A stretch of 6,940 nt of DNA from Porphyrobacter sp. (GTDB lineage Bacteria; Pseudomonadota; Alphaproteobacteria; Sphingomonadales; Sphingomonadaceae): NCBI GenBank assembly GCA_018991295.1, contig JAGKSZ010000118.1, positions 1-6,940 on the forward strand, in the 5' to 3' direction. The notes below the pieces were generated by a model. The model was not told the DNA's origin and searched no databases. It saw only the letters and a list, made by a program, of their open reading frames with translations. How positions within the stretch are numbered: position 1 is the stretch's first letter; each line of letters opens with the position of its first letter. The translations under genes and the position numbers were made by a program. Below, one piece after another: positions 1-5,347 of this stretch.

Positions 1-458
1 ACCATCGCGGTGGTCTGGAGCGCCTCGATCTCGACCTCTTCATAGCGGCGCGGCTCGACATGCTGGACGCACAATACGCCCACCGCACGTTCGCGGTAGA
101 CGATCGGGACACCGGCAAAGGAATGGAATTTTTCCTCGCCCGTTTCGGGGCGATACTGGAAATCAGGGTGGGCCTTGGCCTCGGCCAGATTCAGCGTTTC
201 AACCTTCTGGGCAATCGCGCCGGTCAGCCCTTCGCCAATCGCCATACGGGTGACGTGCACCGCGCTTTGATTGAGGCCGCGGGTGGCGAAGAGTTCCAGC
301 ATCCCTTCGCGCAACAGGTAGATCGAGCAGACCTCGCTCGACAGGCATTCCCCGATGATCTCGACCACCTGATCGAGCTTGGCCTGCGCGTGCATACGCG
401 AGGCCATGACCTCGGTCAGGCGGGTGAGGATCTGGCGGGCGGCGGCGGCGGCGGTCAT
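1..458 (-). CDS. ptsP: PtsP, nitrogen-PTS enzyme I (phosphoenolpyruvate-protein phosphotransferase), N-terminal part
   Basis: Only the first 152 codons are present; the gene runs off the left edge. The visible part is a GAF domain (roughly residues 20-152), with landmarks VVEIIGECLSSEVCSIYLL, FATRGLN, GEGLTGAIA, HPDFQYRPETGEEKFHSFAG, VPIV and GVLCVQH, the usual N-terminal domain of PtsP. In the family, PtsP takes phosphate from PEP and passes it to NPr and then EIIA-Ntr, a cytoplasmic regulatory cascade tied to nitrogen and carbon state; the GAF domain senses small molecules such as glutamine. The phospho-histidine and PEP-binding domains lie outside the window. The ATG at 458 begins an alanine-rich lead into RQILTRLTEVMASRMHAQAK; no clear Shine-Dalgarno precedes it, and no other in-frame ATG lies just upstream. 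The YdcH gene at 540-707 is 81 bp upstream on the same strand, so the two may be co-transcribed. Confidence 0.93.
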   Translation of the reverse strand, partial: MTAAAAARQILTRLTEVMASRMHAQAKLDQVVEIIGECLSSEVCSIYLLREGMLELFATRGLNQSAVHVTRMAIGEGLTGAIAQKVETLNLAEAKAHPDFQYRPETGEEKFHSFAGVPIVYRERAVGVLCVQHVEPRRYEEVEIEALQTTAM

Positions 459-487
459 AGCTGATCGGGTGTATTCGACCCGCGCAG

Positions 488-508
488 CAAATGCAAAAGG
501 GGCATTTG
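488..508. promoter_or_regulatory. inverted repeat between YdcH gene and ptsP
   Basis: CAAATGC at 488-494 and GCATTTG at 502-508 are perfect 7-bp inverted arms around a 7-nt spacer. The site is 30-50 bp upstream of the ptsP start, in the 81-bp gap after the YdcH gene. On the minus transcript it would fold with a loop of CCCUUUU, but no U-run follows, so it does not look like a classic terminator. It could be an operator or a small leader hairpin. The symmetry is seen directly; the role is inference. Confidence 0.35.
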
Positions 509-539
509 ACCGATGGCGCCGCGCGCCCCGGTTCAGGCG

Positions 540-707
540 TCAGGCGCCGGAGATTTCTTCCTTAAGTCGCAGCTTCTGCTTCTTCAGGGACTGGATGGTT
601 GCGGTGTCAGGCACAGGCCGGGCCATTTCCTCGCGCAGGCGGGCTTCAAGTCCGGCGTGCTTGGTCTGGAGGGCATTGATGTGGGAAGACACTGCGGTCG
701 ATGCCAT
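540..707 (-). CDS. YdcH family (DUF465) small protein
   Basis: This 55-residue protein begins MASTAVSSHINALQTKHAGL and ends LKKQKLRLKEEISGA. The PVPD turn at about residues 31-34 and the final LKKQKLRLKEEI stretch are the signature of the YdcH/DUF465 family, short highly charged proteins predicted to fold as a two-helix antiparallel coiled coil. No biochemical function is established for the family. The open frame extends much further upstream, but the ATG at 707 is well supported: AGGAG sits 8 nt before it on the minus strand, and the family's usual N-terminus (H-x(3)-L-x(3)-H) starts just inside. It lies upstream of ptsP on the same strand and diverges from a second YdcH paralogue at 1042. 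The two differ in length and sequence, so they are not a recent duplication. Confidence 0.88.
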   Translation of the reverse strand: MASTAVSSHINALQTKHAGLEARLREEMARPVPDTATIQSLKKQKLRLKEEISGA

Positions 708-728
708 AAGGCGTTCTCCTGTCAAAGC

Positions 729-742
729 GGGGGGATGCCCCC
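729..742 (-). promoter_or_regulatory. G/C hairpin in the leader of the minus-strand YdcH gene
   Basis: A run of six G is followed by ATG and five C (GGGGGG-ATG-CCCCC), giving a perfect 5-bp G:C stem with a 3- or 4-nt loop. On the minus transcript it lies about 10 nt before the AGGAG ribosome site of the 540-707 gene, so it could affect translation or simply be G/C-rich spacer. No function is shown by the sequence alone. Confidence 0.25.
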
Positions 743-779
743 GGGCAGGCGACTCGGCGCAAGATGCGGCCGGGCCGCA

Positions 780-793
780 GGTTCGAAAGAACC
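780..793. repeat. small hairpin with GAAA tetraloop
   Basis: GGTTC (780-784), GAAA (785-788) and GAACC (789-793) form a perfect 5-bp stem closed by a GNRA-type GAAA loop on the plus strand. It lies mid-way in the divergent YdcH intergenic region. Its loop matches that of the larger hairpins at 6364-6381 and 6716-6733, but the stem sequence is unrelated, so I do not group them as one repeat family. Confidence 0.3.
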
Positions 794-1041
794 ACAGCCA
801 GGCTGGCATGAAAAGGCCTGATGCATCGTAAACCGATTGACCCGCACCCGCCCCGCGACGAACCGCGCCGGGCCAGATCACTTTTTCGACCCACCGGGGC
901 CGGAAAGTGCTCAAGGCTGCACAAAATCGCTCCGATGCGGCGGGAAATCTGCGCAGCGCCTCTACCCAAATCGGGCGGGAACGCGTAGCGGGGGCCACGC
1001 ATTGGGGGCGCGCAGGGCGCATAAAGGGTTGAAGGCGGGAC

Positions 1042-1251
1042 ATGACCGAGCAGGAGCTCAGGAAAAATCTCGAATTGCTCAAGACCGAGCACCGCGATCT
1101 TGACGCCGCGATTGCCGCCCTGACCGAAGCGGCGCGGGGCAGCGCGTCGGCCGATATGCTCCAGATTGCGCGGCTGAAGAAGCGCAAGCTGCGCCTCAAG
1201 GATCAGATCGCGATCATCGAAGACACGCTGCTGCCCGATATCATCGCATAA
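1042..1251 (+). CDS. YdcH family (DUF465) small protein
   Basis: This is a 69-residue charged protein beginning MTEQELRKNLELLKTEHRDL. The family core is clear: LKTEHRDLDAAIAAL in the first helix, a turn rich in small residues (GSASAD, about residues 34-39), then LQIARLKKRKLRLKDQIAII, whose LKK-x-KLRLKDQI is the DUF465 hallmark. A two-helix coiled coil is the expected fold; the cellular role is unknown. The ATG at 1042 follows a weak GAAGG-type ribosome site. The gene diverges from its shorter paralogue at 540-707 and points towards the parS-bearing block. No U-rich terminator follows; the short GCGG-TTTC-CCGC fold at 1253-1264 is the only hairpin directly after the stop codon. Confidence 0.88.
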   Translation: MTEQELRKNLELLKTEHRDLDAAIAALTEAARGSASADMLQIARLKKRKLRLKDQIAIIEDTLLPDIIA

Positions 1252-1321
1252 AGCGGTTTCCCGCCCTGTCTGCCCCGCGCAGCGAAAGGCGGCTGGTTTG
1301 GGGGGAAAATGTCGGCCCGGC

Positions 1322-1409
1322 CAGCCCCGGCTCAGGCCCGTGCCAGATTCCCCGCAGACCCCCCGCAGACCCCCTCCAGACCCCTTTCAGACCCCCGCCA
1401 GCCCTGCCG
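1322..1409. repeat. eight in-phase 11-bp tandem units beside parS
   Basis: CAG recurs exactly every 11 bases at 1322, 1333, 1344, 1355, 1366, 1377, 1388 and 1399. The four central units (1355-1398) share CAGACCCC followed by a variable triplet (CCG, CTC, TTT, CGC); the outer units are degenerate. The block is non-coding and ends 8 bp before the parS palindrome. Eleven bases is close to one helical turn, so every unit would face the same side of the duplex. On the minus strand the units become runs of four to six G separated by 5-7 nt (1350-1396), which fits a G-quadruplex pattern. The repeat is seen directly; protein binding or quadruplex formation is inference. Confidence 0.8.
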
Positions 1410-1417
1410 CCAGAGCG

Positions 1418-1433
1418 TGTTTCACGTGAAACA
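1418..1433. other. parS: parS centromere-like site (ParB binding)
   Basis: TGTTTCACGTGAAACA is a perfect 16-bp palindrome that matches the conserved bacterial chromosomal parS consensus (TGTTNCACGTGAAACA). ParB binds such sites as a dimer, spreads using CTP, and with ParA and SMC organises and segregates the origin region. It sits alone in a 308-bp non-coding block between the second YdcH gene and the RcdA-family gene, directly after an 11-bp tandem array. The parAB genes are not in this window. Because parS sites generally cluster near oriC, this locus is probably origin-proximal. Confidence 0.92.
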
Positions 1434-1559
1434 GGCTGGAAAATCGTGGTTAGCGGGTCGTTCATTTTTGTATCCGGGCGGGACGCAGAGCAAAAATTGC
1501 TTGGAAAGTAACCATGACCATATGGCCGCACGCCGCGCCAGGGCGTAGTCTGCTGCCCC

Positions 1560-2021
1560 ATGGCCCGCACCACCAATCTTTCGCGCCCGATCATCGAGGC
1601 GCTTTACACCGAAGCGCTCGTCCTGGCCGATGAAGTGCGCGCGGTGTTCGCCGCCGGAGTGCGCGAGCCGATCGCCGGGGAAGACGCCTTCGTGCGCCTT
1701 GCGCTTTCAACCGAAGGGCTGAAGACCACCACGCGGATGATGCACGTGCTGGCGTGGCTGCTTAACCAACGCGCTCTTTTTTCAGGGGAATTGAGCGAAA
1801 TGCAGGTGCGCCGCCACGGCGGCCTGCCGCCCGATCGCAGCGCCGATCCTGCGCAACTGGCGCTGCTCGAACCGGAAACCCGCGAACTGATTGCCGATAC
1901 CGAAAGGCTCCACCAGCGCATCGCCCGGCTCGACGAGACATGGCGCCAGAACTGCGAAATGGCCTCGCCGGTGCAGGCGTTTCAGGACCGGCTCGGGCGC
2001 GAACTGGGCCGGCTGGGCTAG
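1560..2021 (+). CDS. rcdA: RcdA-family protein (DUF1465), probable adaptor in CtrA degradation
   Basis: This 153-residue protein matches the alphaproteobacterial DUF1465 family, which includes Caulobacter RcdA. RcdA works with CpdR and PopA to deliver the cell-cycle regulator CtrA to the ClpXP protease. The core is SRPIIEALYTEALVLADEVRAVF (8-30) followed by STEGLKTTTRMMHVLAWLLNQRALFSGEL (50-78), corresponding to the family's SEGL-x-TTR-LM...WLL-x-QRA pattern. A polar linker (about 82-103) leads to an acidic and basic helix (about 104-133) and a charged tail. The ATG at 1560 has no clear ribosome site but begins where family members begin. A possible promoter, TTGCTT (1497-1502) with 16 nt to CATATG (1519-1524), is weak; AGCAA-AAA-TTGCT (1489-1501) overlaps it as a small inverted repeat. 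The family call is firm; conservation of the Caulobacter role in this organism is inference. Confidence 0.85.
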   Translation: MARTTNLSRPIIEALYTEALVLADEVRAVFAAGVREPIAGEDAFVRLALSTEGLKTTTRMMHVLAWLLNQRALFSGELSEMQVRRHGGLPPDRSADPAQLALLEPETRELIADTERLHQRIARLDETWRQNCEMASPVQAFQDRLGRELGRLG

Positions 2022-2024
2022 AGG

Positions 2025-3497
2025 TCAGGCAGCCGACAGCGCCTTGCGCCATGCCGCCAACCGCGCATCCCTGACGTCAGGCTCCATCGCCGGTTCAAAG
2101 GTCGCCAGCCGTCCGCGCATCGCCTGACAAGCACTTGCAAGATCAGGATAAATTCCCACCCCGCTCGCCGCCAGCATCGCTGCGCCCAGCGCGGTCGTCT
2201 CGACAGAACCGGGCCGCTCCACCGGCAGGCCAAGCATATCGGCCAGATCCTGCGCCATCCAGTCATTGGCCGACATTCCGCCATCGATCCGCAAGCTCTG
2301 CCAGGGCGCACCATCGGCGGTGAAGGCCGCGGCAAGATCGTGGGTCTGGTGCGCCATCGCCTCCAGCGCCGCACGGGCCAGCTGGGCCTTGCCGCTGGCA
2401 AAGCTTAGCCCTGCGATGACCCCGCGTGCCTCGGCCTCCCAGTGGGGGGCGCCAAGGCCCGAGAGGGCAGGCACGATCACCACCCCGCCGCTGTCCGGGA
2501 TCGAGCGGGCGAGCGCCTCGGTCTGGCTCGCCACCTCGACGATGCCGAGCGAATCCCTGAGCCACTGCACCAGACTGCCTGCAACAAACACTGAACCTTC
2601 AATGGCATAGGTCCGCGCGCCATCAATTTGCGTGAGCACCGTGCCGAGCAGGCGATTGGTCGAACGCGGGATGCGGCTGCCCTGACAGGTCAGAACGAAG
2701 GCCCCGGTGCCATAGGTCGCCTTGGTCTGGCCCGGCGCAAGGCAGGCCTGCCCGATGGTCGCAGCCTGCTGATCGCCCGCAAGGCCGGTGATCGGAATGG
2801 CGCGGCCAAACAGGTCGGCTGCGGTCATGGCGAGCGGTCCGGAACAATCGACCACGCCGGGCAGGCTCGCGCGCGGGACGCCCAGCAGATCGCACAGCCC
2901 TTCATCGAACTGCGCATCTTCCAGCCCCATCAGCAGCGTGCGGCTGGCGTTCGATGCATCGGTGATATGCGCTGCCCCGCCGGTGAGCTTGTAGACCAGC
3001 CAGCTCTCGACCGTCCCGAAGGCCAGCGTCCCCTGATCCGCCGCTGCGCGCACCTCGGGCACATTGTCGAGCATCCAGCGCATCTTGGTGCCCGAGAAAT
3101 AGGGGTCGAGCAGCAGTCCGGTGCGCTCCTGCACGCCCGCCTCATGGCCCGCATCGCGCAAGGCCGCGCAGAACGGTTCGGTGCGACGGTCCTGCCAGAC
3201 GATGGCGTTGGTGAGCGGCTCTGCGGTGGCGCGGTCCCACGCCACCACGGTCTCGCGCTGGTTGGTGATGCCGATGGCCGCAATGCTCGCCGCCCCGCCC
3301 GCCTTGGGCACGACCTCCAGCGCGCAGGCCAGAGTTTTCTCCCAGATCTCGCGCGGATCATGCTCGACCCAGCCGGATTGCGGGTAATGCTGAGTGATCG
3401 GCGCCTGTGCGGAGGCAACCAGCACACCGTCGGAAGCAAACAGCATCGCGCGGGTGGAGGTGGTGCCTTCATCGAGCACCAAGATATAATCAGCCAT
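2025..3497 (-). CDS. glpK: glycerol kinase
   Basis: This 490-residue cytoplasmic enzyme of the FGGY sugar kinase family phosphorylates glycerol with ATP to sn-glycerol 3-phosphate. Landmarks in order: the N-terminal phosphate loop LDEGTTSTRAMLF (about residues 8-20), QHYPQSGWVEHDP, ITNQRETVVAWDR, IVWQDRRT, the FGGY-type PYFSGTKMRWMLDN, GDQQAATIGQ, YGTGAFVL, SGLGAPHW and DGGMSANDWMAQDLAD. Length is normal (E. coli GlpK is about 500). The phosphate loop has Glu where many family members have Gln (DQGTT). I chose the ATG at 3497 because GAGGG lies 8 nt upstream and MADYILVLDEGTT is the usual family start; an ATG at 3524 would add nine residues. The stop is 3 bp from that of the RcdA-family gene in convergent orientation. 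No glpF, glpD or glpR is visible alongside, so it stands alone here. Confidence 0.96.
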   Translation of the reverse strand: MADYILVLDEGTTSTRAMLFASDGVLVASAQAPITQHYPQSGWVEHDPREIWEKTLACALEVVPKAGGAASIAAIGITNQRETVVAWDRATAEPLTNAIVWQDRRTEPFCAALRDAGHEAGVQERTGLLLDPYFSGTKMRWMLDNVPEVRAAADQGTLAFGTVESWLVYKLTGGAAHITDASNASRTLLMGLEDAQFDEGLCDLLGVPRASLPGVVDCSGPLAMTAADLFGRAIPITGLAGDQQAATIGQACLAPGQTKATYGTGAFVLTCQGSRIPRSTNRLLGTVLTQIDGARTYAIEGSVFVAGSLVQWLRDSLGIVEVASQTEALARSIPDSGGVVIVPALSGLGAPHWEAEARGVIAGLSFASGKAQLARAALEAMAHQTHDLAAAFTADGAPWQSLRIDGGMSANDWMAQDLADMLGLPVERPGSVETTALGAAMLAASGVGIYPDLASACQAMRGRLATFEPAMEPDVRDARLAAWRKALSAA

Positions 3498-3553
3498 CGG
3501 GTATCCCTCTCTCCGGCGTGACATCTGCCATGACGCTCGCCATATGCAAGCCC

Positions 3554-4432
3554 ATGGTGACGATCCCTCCCCAACCCTGGCCCACCGGCCTTGCCGAAGA
3601 AGTCGAGCCGCTGGTCCGCCGCGTGCTGGCGCCCAACCCCTCGCCCTATACCTTCACCGGCACCCAGACCTATGTCGTGGGAATGGCCGATGGGCCGGAC
3701 TGCGCGGTGATCGACCCCGGCCCGGACGAGGCCGACCATATCGCCGCGATCCTGCAAGCCGTTGGGACACGCAAGATCCTTGCGATCATGTGCACCCACA
3801 CGCACCGCGACCATTCGCCGGCCGCCGCGCCTCTGGCGGCTGAGACCGGCGCGCCCATCGTCGGCTGCGCGCCGCTGATGCTGCAAGTGGCAGGCCCCCG
3901 CTCGGACGAGGCCTTCGACCCGACCTATGCGCCGGACCGTGTGCTGGCCGATGGCGAAGGGATGCGCGGCACCGGCTGGACGCTCACAGCCGTTGCCACG
4001 CCCGGGCACACCTCAAACCACCTGTGCTTCGCGCTGGAAGAAAGCGGCGCGCTGTTTACCGGCGATCATGTGATGGGCTGGTCCACCAGCGTCGTCATTC
4101 CGCCCGATGGCGACATGGGCGATTACATGGCGAGCCTTGAAAAGCTGATGGCGCGCGATGACCGGGTCTATCACTCGGCCCATGGCGAGGCGATCACCAA
4201 GCCCCGCCAGTTGGTGCGCGGCATGATCGGCCACCGCCGCCAGCGCGAAAACCAGATCCTGCGCCTGCTGGGCGAGGCGGCACGGCCTGTCAGCGGCTTC
4301 ATCCCCGATATGTACAAGGGCCTCGACCCCCGCCTTGTGGGCGCTGCGGAGATGAGCGTGACCGCGCACCTCATCGATCTGGAAAAGCGCGCTCTGGCGG
4401 TGCGTGATGGCGAGGTCTGGCGCACCGCTTAA
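3554..4432 (+). CDS. MBL-fold metallo-hydrolase (LACTB2-like, glyoxalase II-related)
   Basis: This is a 292-residue cytoplasmic metallo-beta-lactamase-fold enzyme. Metal-ligand motifs are all present: HTHRDH at 82-87 (the HxHxDH motif), TPGHTSNH with His152, FTGDHV with Asp171, and SAHG with His210. The lead APNPSPYTFTGTQTYVVG (26-43) and AVIDPGP are typical of the LACTB2/glyoxalase II-like branch, and the region after about residue 215 fits the small C-terminal helical domain of that branch. The substrate cannot be told; hydrolysis of a thioester or of nucleic acid are both known in relatives. The start is uncertain: neither the ATG at 3554 nor the in-frame ATG at 3530 (eight residues longer) has a good ribosome site; I prefer 3554 because conserved-looking sequence begins there. 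It is divergent from glpK, only 32-56 bp apart, so their promoters must overlap each other or the coding ends. Confidence 0.88.
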   Translation: MVTIPPQPWPTGLAEEVEPLVRRVLAPNPSPYTFTGTQTYVVGMADGPDCAVIDPGPDEADHIAAILQAVGTRKILAIMCTHTHRDHSPAAAPLAAETGAPIVGCAPLMLQVAGPRSDEAFDPTYAPDRVLADGEGMRGTGWTLTAVATPGHTSNHLCFALEESGALFTGDHVMGWSTSVVIPPDGDMGDYMASLEKLMARDDRVYHSAHGEAITKPRQLVRGMIGHRRQRENQILRLLGEAARPVSGFIPDMYKGLDPRLVGAAEMSVTAHLIDLEKRALAVRDGEVWRTA

Positions 4433-4470
4433 TCGCGCGGCTTGCGCGGCCCGCCGATCCGTGTTTCAAC

Positions 4471-4489
4471 CCGATCCGGGGGCGATCGG
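4471..4489 (+). promoter_or_regulatory. hairpin just before the ribosome site of the membrane-protein gene
   Basis: CCGATC (4471-4476) and GATCGG (4484-4489) are perfect 6-bp inverted arms with a 7-nt loop. The fold ends directly before the AAGGGGGATC ribosome-binding stretch of the gene starting at 4504. CCGATCCG also occurs upstream at 4454-4461, and its GATCC could pair with GGATC (4495-4499) in the ribosome site, giving mutually exclusive folds. That hints at translational control, but the region is only 71 bp and G/C-rich, so chance folding is quite possible. Confidence 0.3.
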
Positions 4490-4503
4490 AAGGGGGATCA
4501 CTG

Positions 4504-5277
4504 GTGGCCACAGCAGCAATGCCGCGCACTGCGCCTGCAGGCGATACACGCTTTTTCCTGATCATGGCGCTGGTCATGTGCACCGCGACCTTTTCGGGCT
4601 TTTTGCTCAATGTGGTCACAGGCCGGTCAAGCTTCAGTGAACCGCTGCAGGTCCACGTTCACGGCATCATCTTCATGGCTTGGCTCGGCTTCTATCTCGC
4701 CCAGCACGCCACCGCTGCCAGCGGCAAATTTGCGCTCCACCGAAAGCTGGGACGGCTGGCCTATCTCTTCATTCCGGCGATGATGGTTGCGGGCACCGTT
4801 GTCATGGTGATGAGCGCCCGGGCGCGGGGCGGGCCGTTCTTCTTTGCCATCAATGAATTCCTGATCAGCAACGTGATGATGCTGTTCACCTTCGGCGGGC
4901 TCGCCCTGTGGGCCTTGAAGGTGCAGCGTCACACGGGTTGGCACCGCCGGCTGATGTTGATCGCCATGAGCGTGCTGACCGGCCCCGGCCTCGGCCGGTT
5001 GATCCCGGCGCCGCTGTTGATCCCCTATGCGTGGCAGGCATCCATCGCGGTGACATGGATCCTCCCGCTTGTCGCGATCTATGCCGACTGGCGGCGCGAC
5101 GGGCGGGTGCACCCGGCCTATTGGTGGGGCCTTGGCATCTATGTCGGGATGTTCGCGCTTTCGATGGTGATCGCCTATTCGCCGCTGGGCTATGCCATCA
5201 CCGAGTGGGTGATTGCCGGAACGCCGGGGGCCGAACGACCAATGCACGCCTTCCTGCCGCCCGGCTTTGGGATGTAA
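4504..5277 (+). CDS. multi-pass membrane protein, DUF2306-like
   Basis: This 257-residue inner-membrane protein of unknown function has about seven hydrophobic segments, near residues 17-37, 52-71, 84-103, 116-138, 147-165, 172-196 and 205-227. Histidines sit at segment edges: HVHG (51-54), QHAT, LHRKLGRLAY (78-87), RHTGWHRRLML (142-152) and HPAYWW (203-208). The paired LHRKLGR...HRRLM layout resembles DUF2306 membrane proteins and, loosely, cytochrome b561-type heme proteins; heme or metal binding is only a suggestion. Translation most likely starts at the GTG at 4504, because an AAGGGGGA ribosome site lies about 6 nt upstream; the in-frame ATG at 4519 is too far from it. It follows the MBL gene by 71 bp on the same strand and precedes nadA by 70 bp, so co-transcription is possible but not evident. 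Confidence 0.75.
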   Translation: MATAAMPRTAPAGDTRFFLIMALVMCTATFSGFLLNVVTGRSSFSEPLQVHVHGIIFMAWLGFYLAQHATAASGKFALHRKLGRLAYLFIPAMMVAGTVVMVMSARARGGPFFFAINEFLISNVMMLFTFGGLALWALKVQRHTGWHRRLMLIAMSVLTGPGLGRLIPAPLLIPYAWQASIAVTWILPLVAIYADWRRDGRVHPAYWWGLGIYVGMFALSMVIAYSPLGYAITEWVIAGTPGAERPMHAFLPPGFGM

Positions 5278-5300
5278 GCGCTTTTCGCTCGAAAATCGCT
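5277..5300. promoter_or_regulatory. 24-bp near-perfect palindrome upstream of nadA (candidate operator)
   Basis: The inner arms TTTTCG (5282-5287) and CGAAAA (5290-5295) flank a CT centre and are perfect; the outer arms AGCG (5277-5280) and CGCT (5297-5300) also match, with one mismatch (5281/5296). It begins at the last base of the preceding gene's stop codon and ends 47 bp before the nadA ATG. A possible -10, TATATC, lies at 5311-5316, which would place the palindrome over the -35 region, as expected of a repressor site. NAD-biosynthesis genes are often repressed by dedicated regulators, but I cannot assign this site to one. Confidence 0.4.
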
Positions 5301-5347
5301 GCGGTGCGCCTATATCCCGGCGGCCTGATCAACTGCGGGATTGCCCC

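Larger units (their letters stand above)
708..1041. other. divergent intergenic region between two YdcH genes
   Basis: This 334-bp stretch separates the divergent starts of the two YdcH genes and should hold both promoters. I see no protein gene: the frames crossing it have biased, repetitive composition and no recognisable motif. It contains two short hairpins (729-742 and 780-793) and one GANTC site (GACTC, 751-755), the CcrM methylation target that in alphaproteobacteria can mark cell-cycle-regulated promoters. No convincing -35/-10 pair could be assigned by eye on either strand. The start of the plus-strand gene has only a weak GAAGG-type ribosome site at about 1031. Confidence 0.6.

Noticed and set aside
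837..1103. 88-codon plus-strand frame in the divergent intergenic region
   Set aside because: No domain, biased composition, no ribosome site, and overlap with the real YdcH gene in another frame.
708..1199. N-terminal extension of the minus-strand YdcH frame
   Set aside because: The extension overlaps the divergent YdcH gene and lacks the family pattern; the internal ATG at 707 has a good ribosome site.
1253..1303. Intrinsic terminator after the plus-strand YdcH gene
   Set aside because: GCGG-TTTC-CCGC (1253-1264) and a broken CCCC/CAGC...GCTG/GGGG fold (1273-1303) exist, but the stems are short or interrupted and no U-run follows.
1322..1409. CRISPR array
   Set aside because: The 11-bp period is far too short, there are no unique spacers of CRISPR size, and no cas gene is nearby.
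1420..1431. TTTCACGTGAAA as an ordinary repressor operator
   Set aside because: The symmetry extends to the full 16-bp parS consensus including both outer TG/CA pairs, which is a much more specific explanation.
1309..1548. 79-codon plus-strand frame over the 11-bp array and parS
   Set aside because: The sequence is Pro/Arg-rich because of the CAGACCCC repeats; it contains no conserved motif and the repeat phase (11) is not a multiple of three, unlike a coding repeat.
2628..3521. 297-codon plus-strand open frame across glpK
   Set aside because: It is antisense to glpK, which carries all family motifs; the product is rich in His, Arg and Gly with no recognisable domain, as expected for a mirror frame in GC-rich DNA.
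2930..4009. 359-codon minus-strand frame spanning glpK and the MBL gene start
   Set aside because: It overlaps two well-supported genes in wrong frames and gives Arg/Ala/Pro-rich nonsense.
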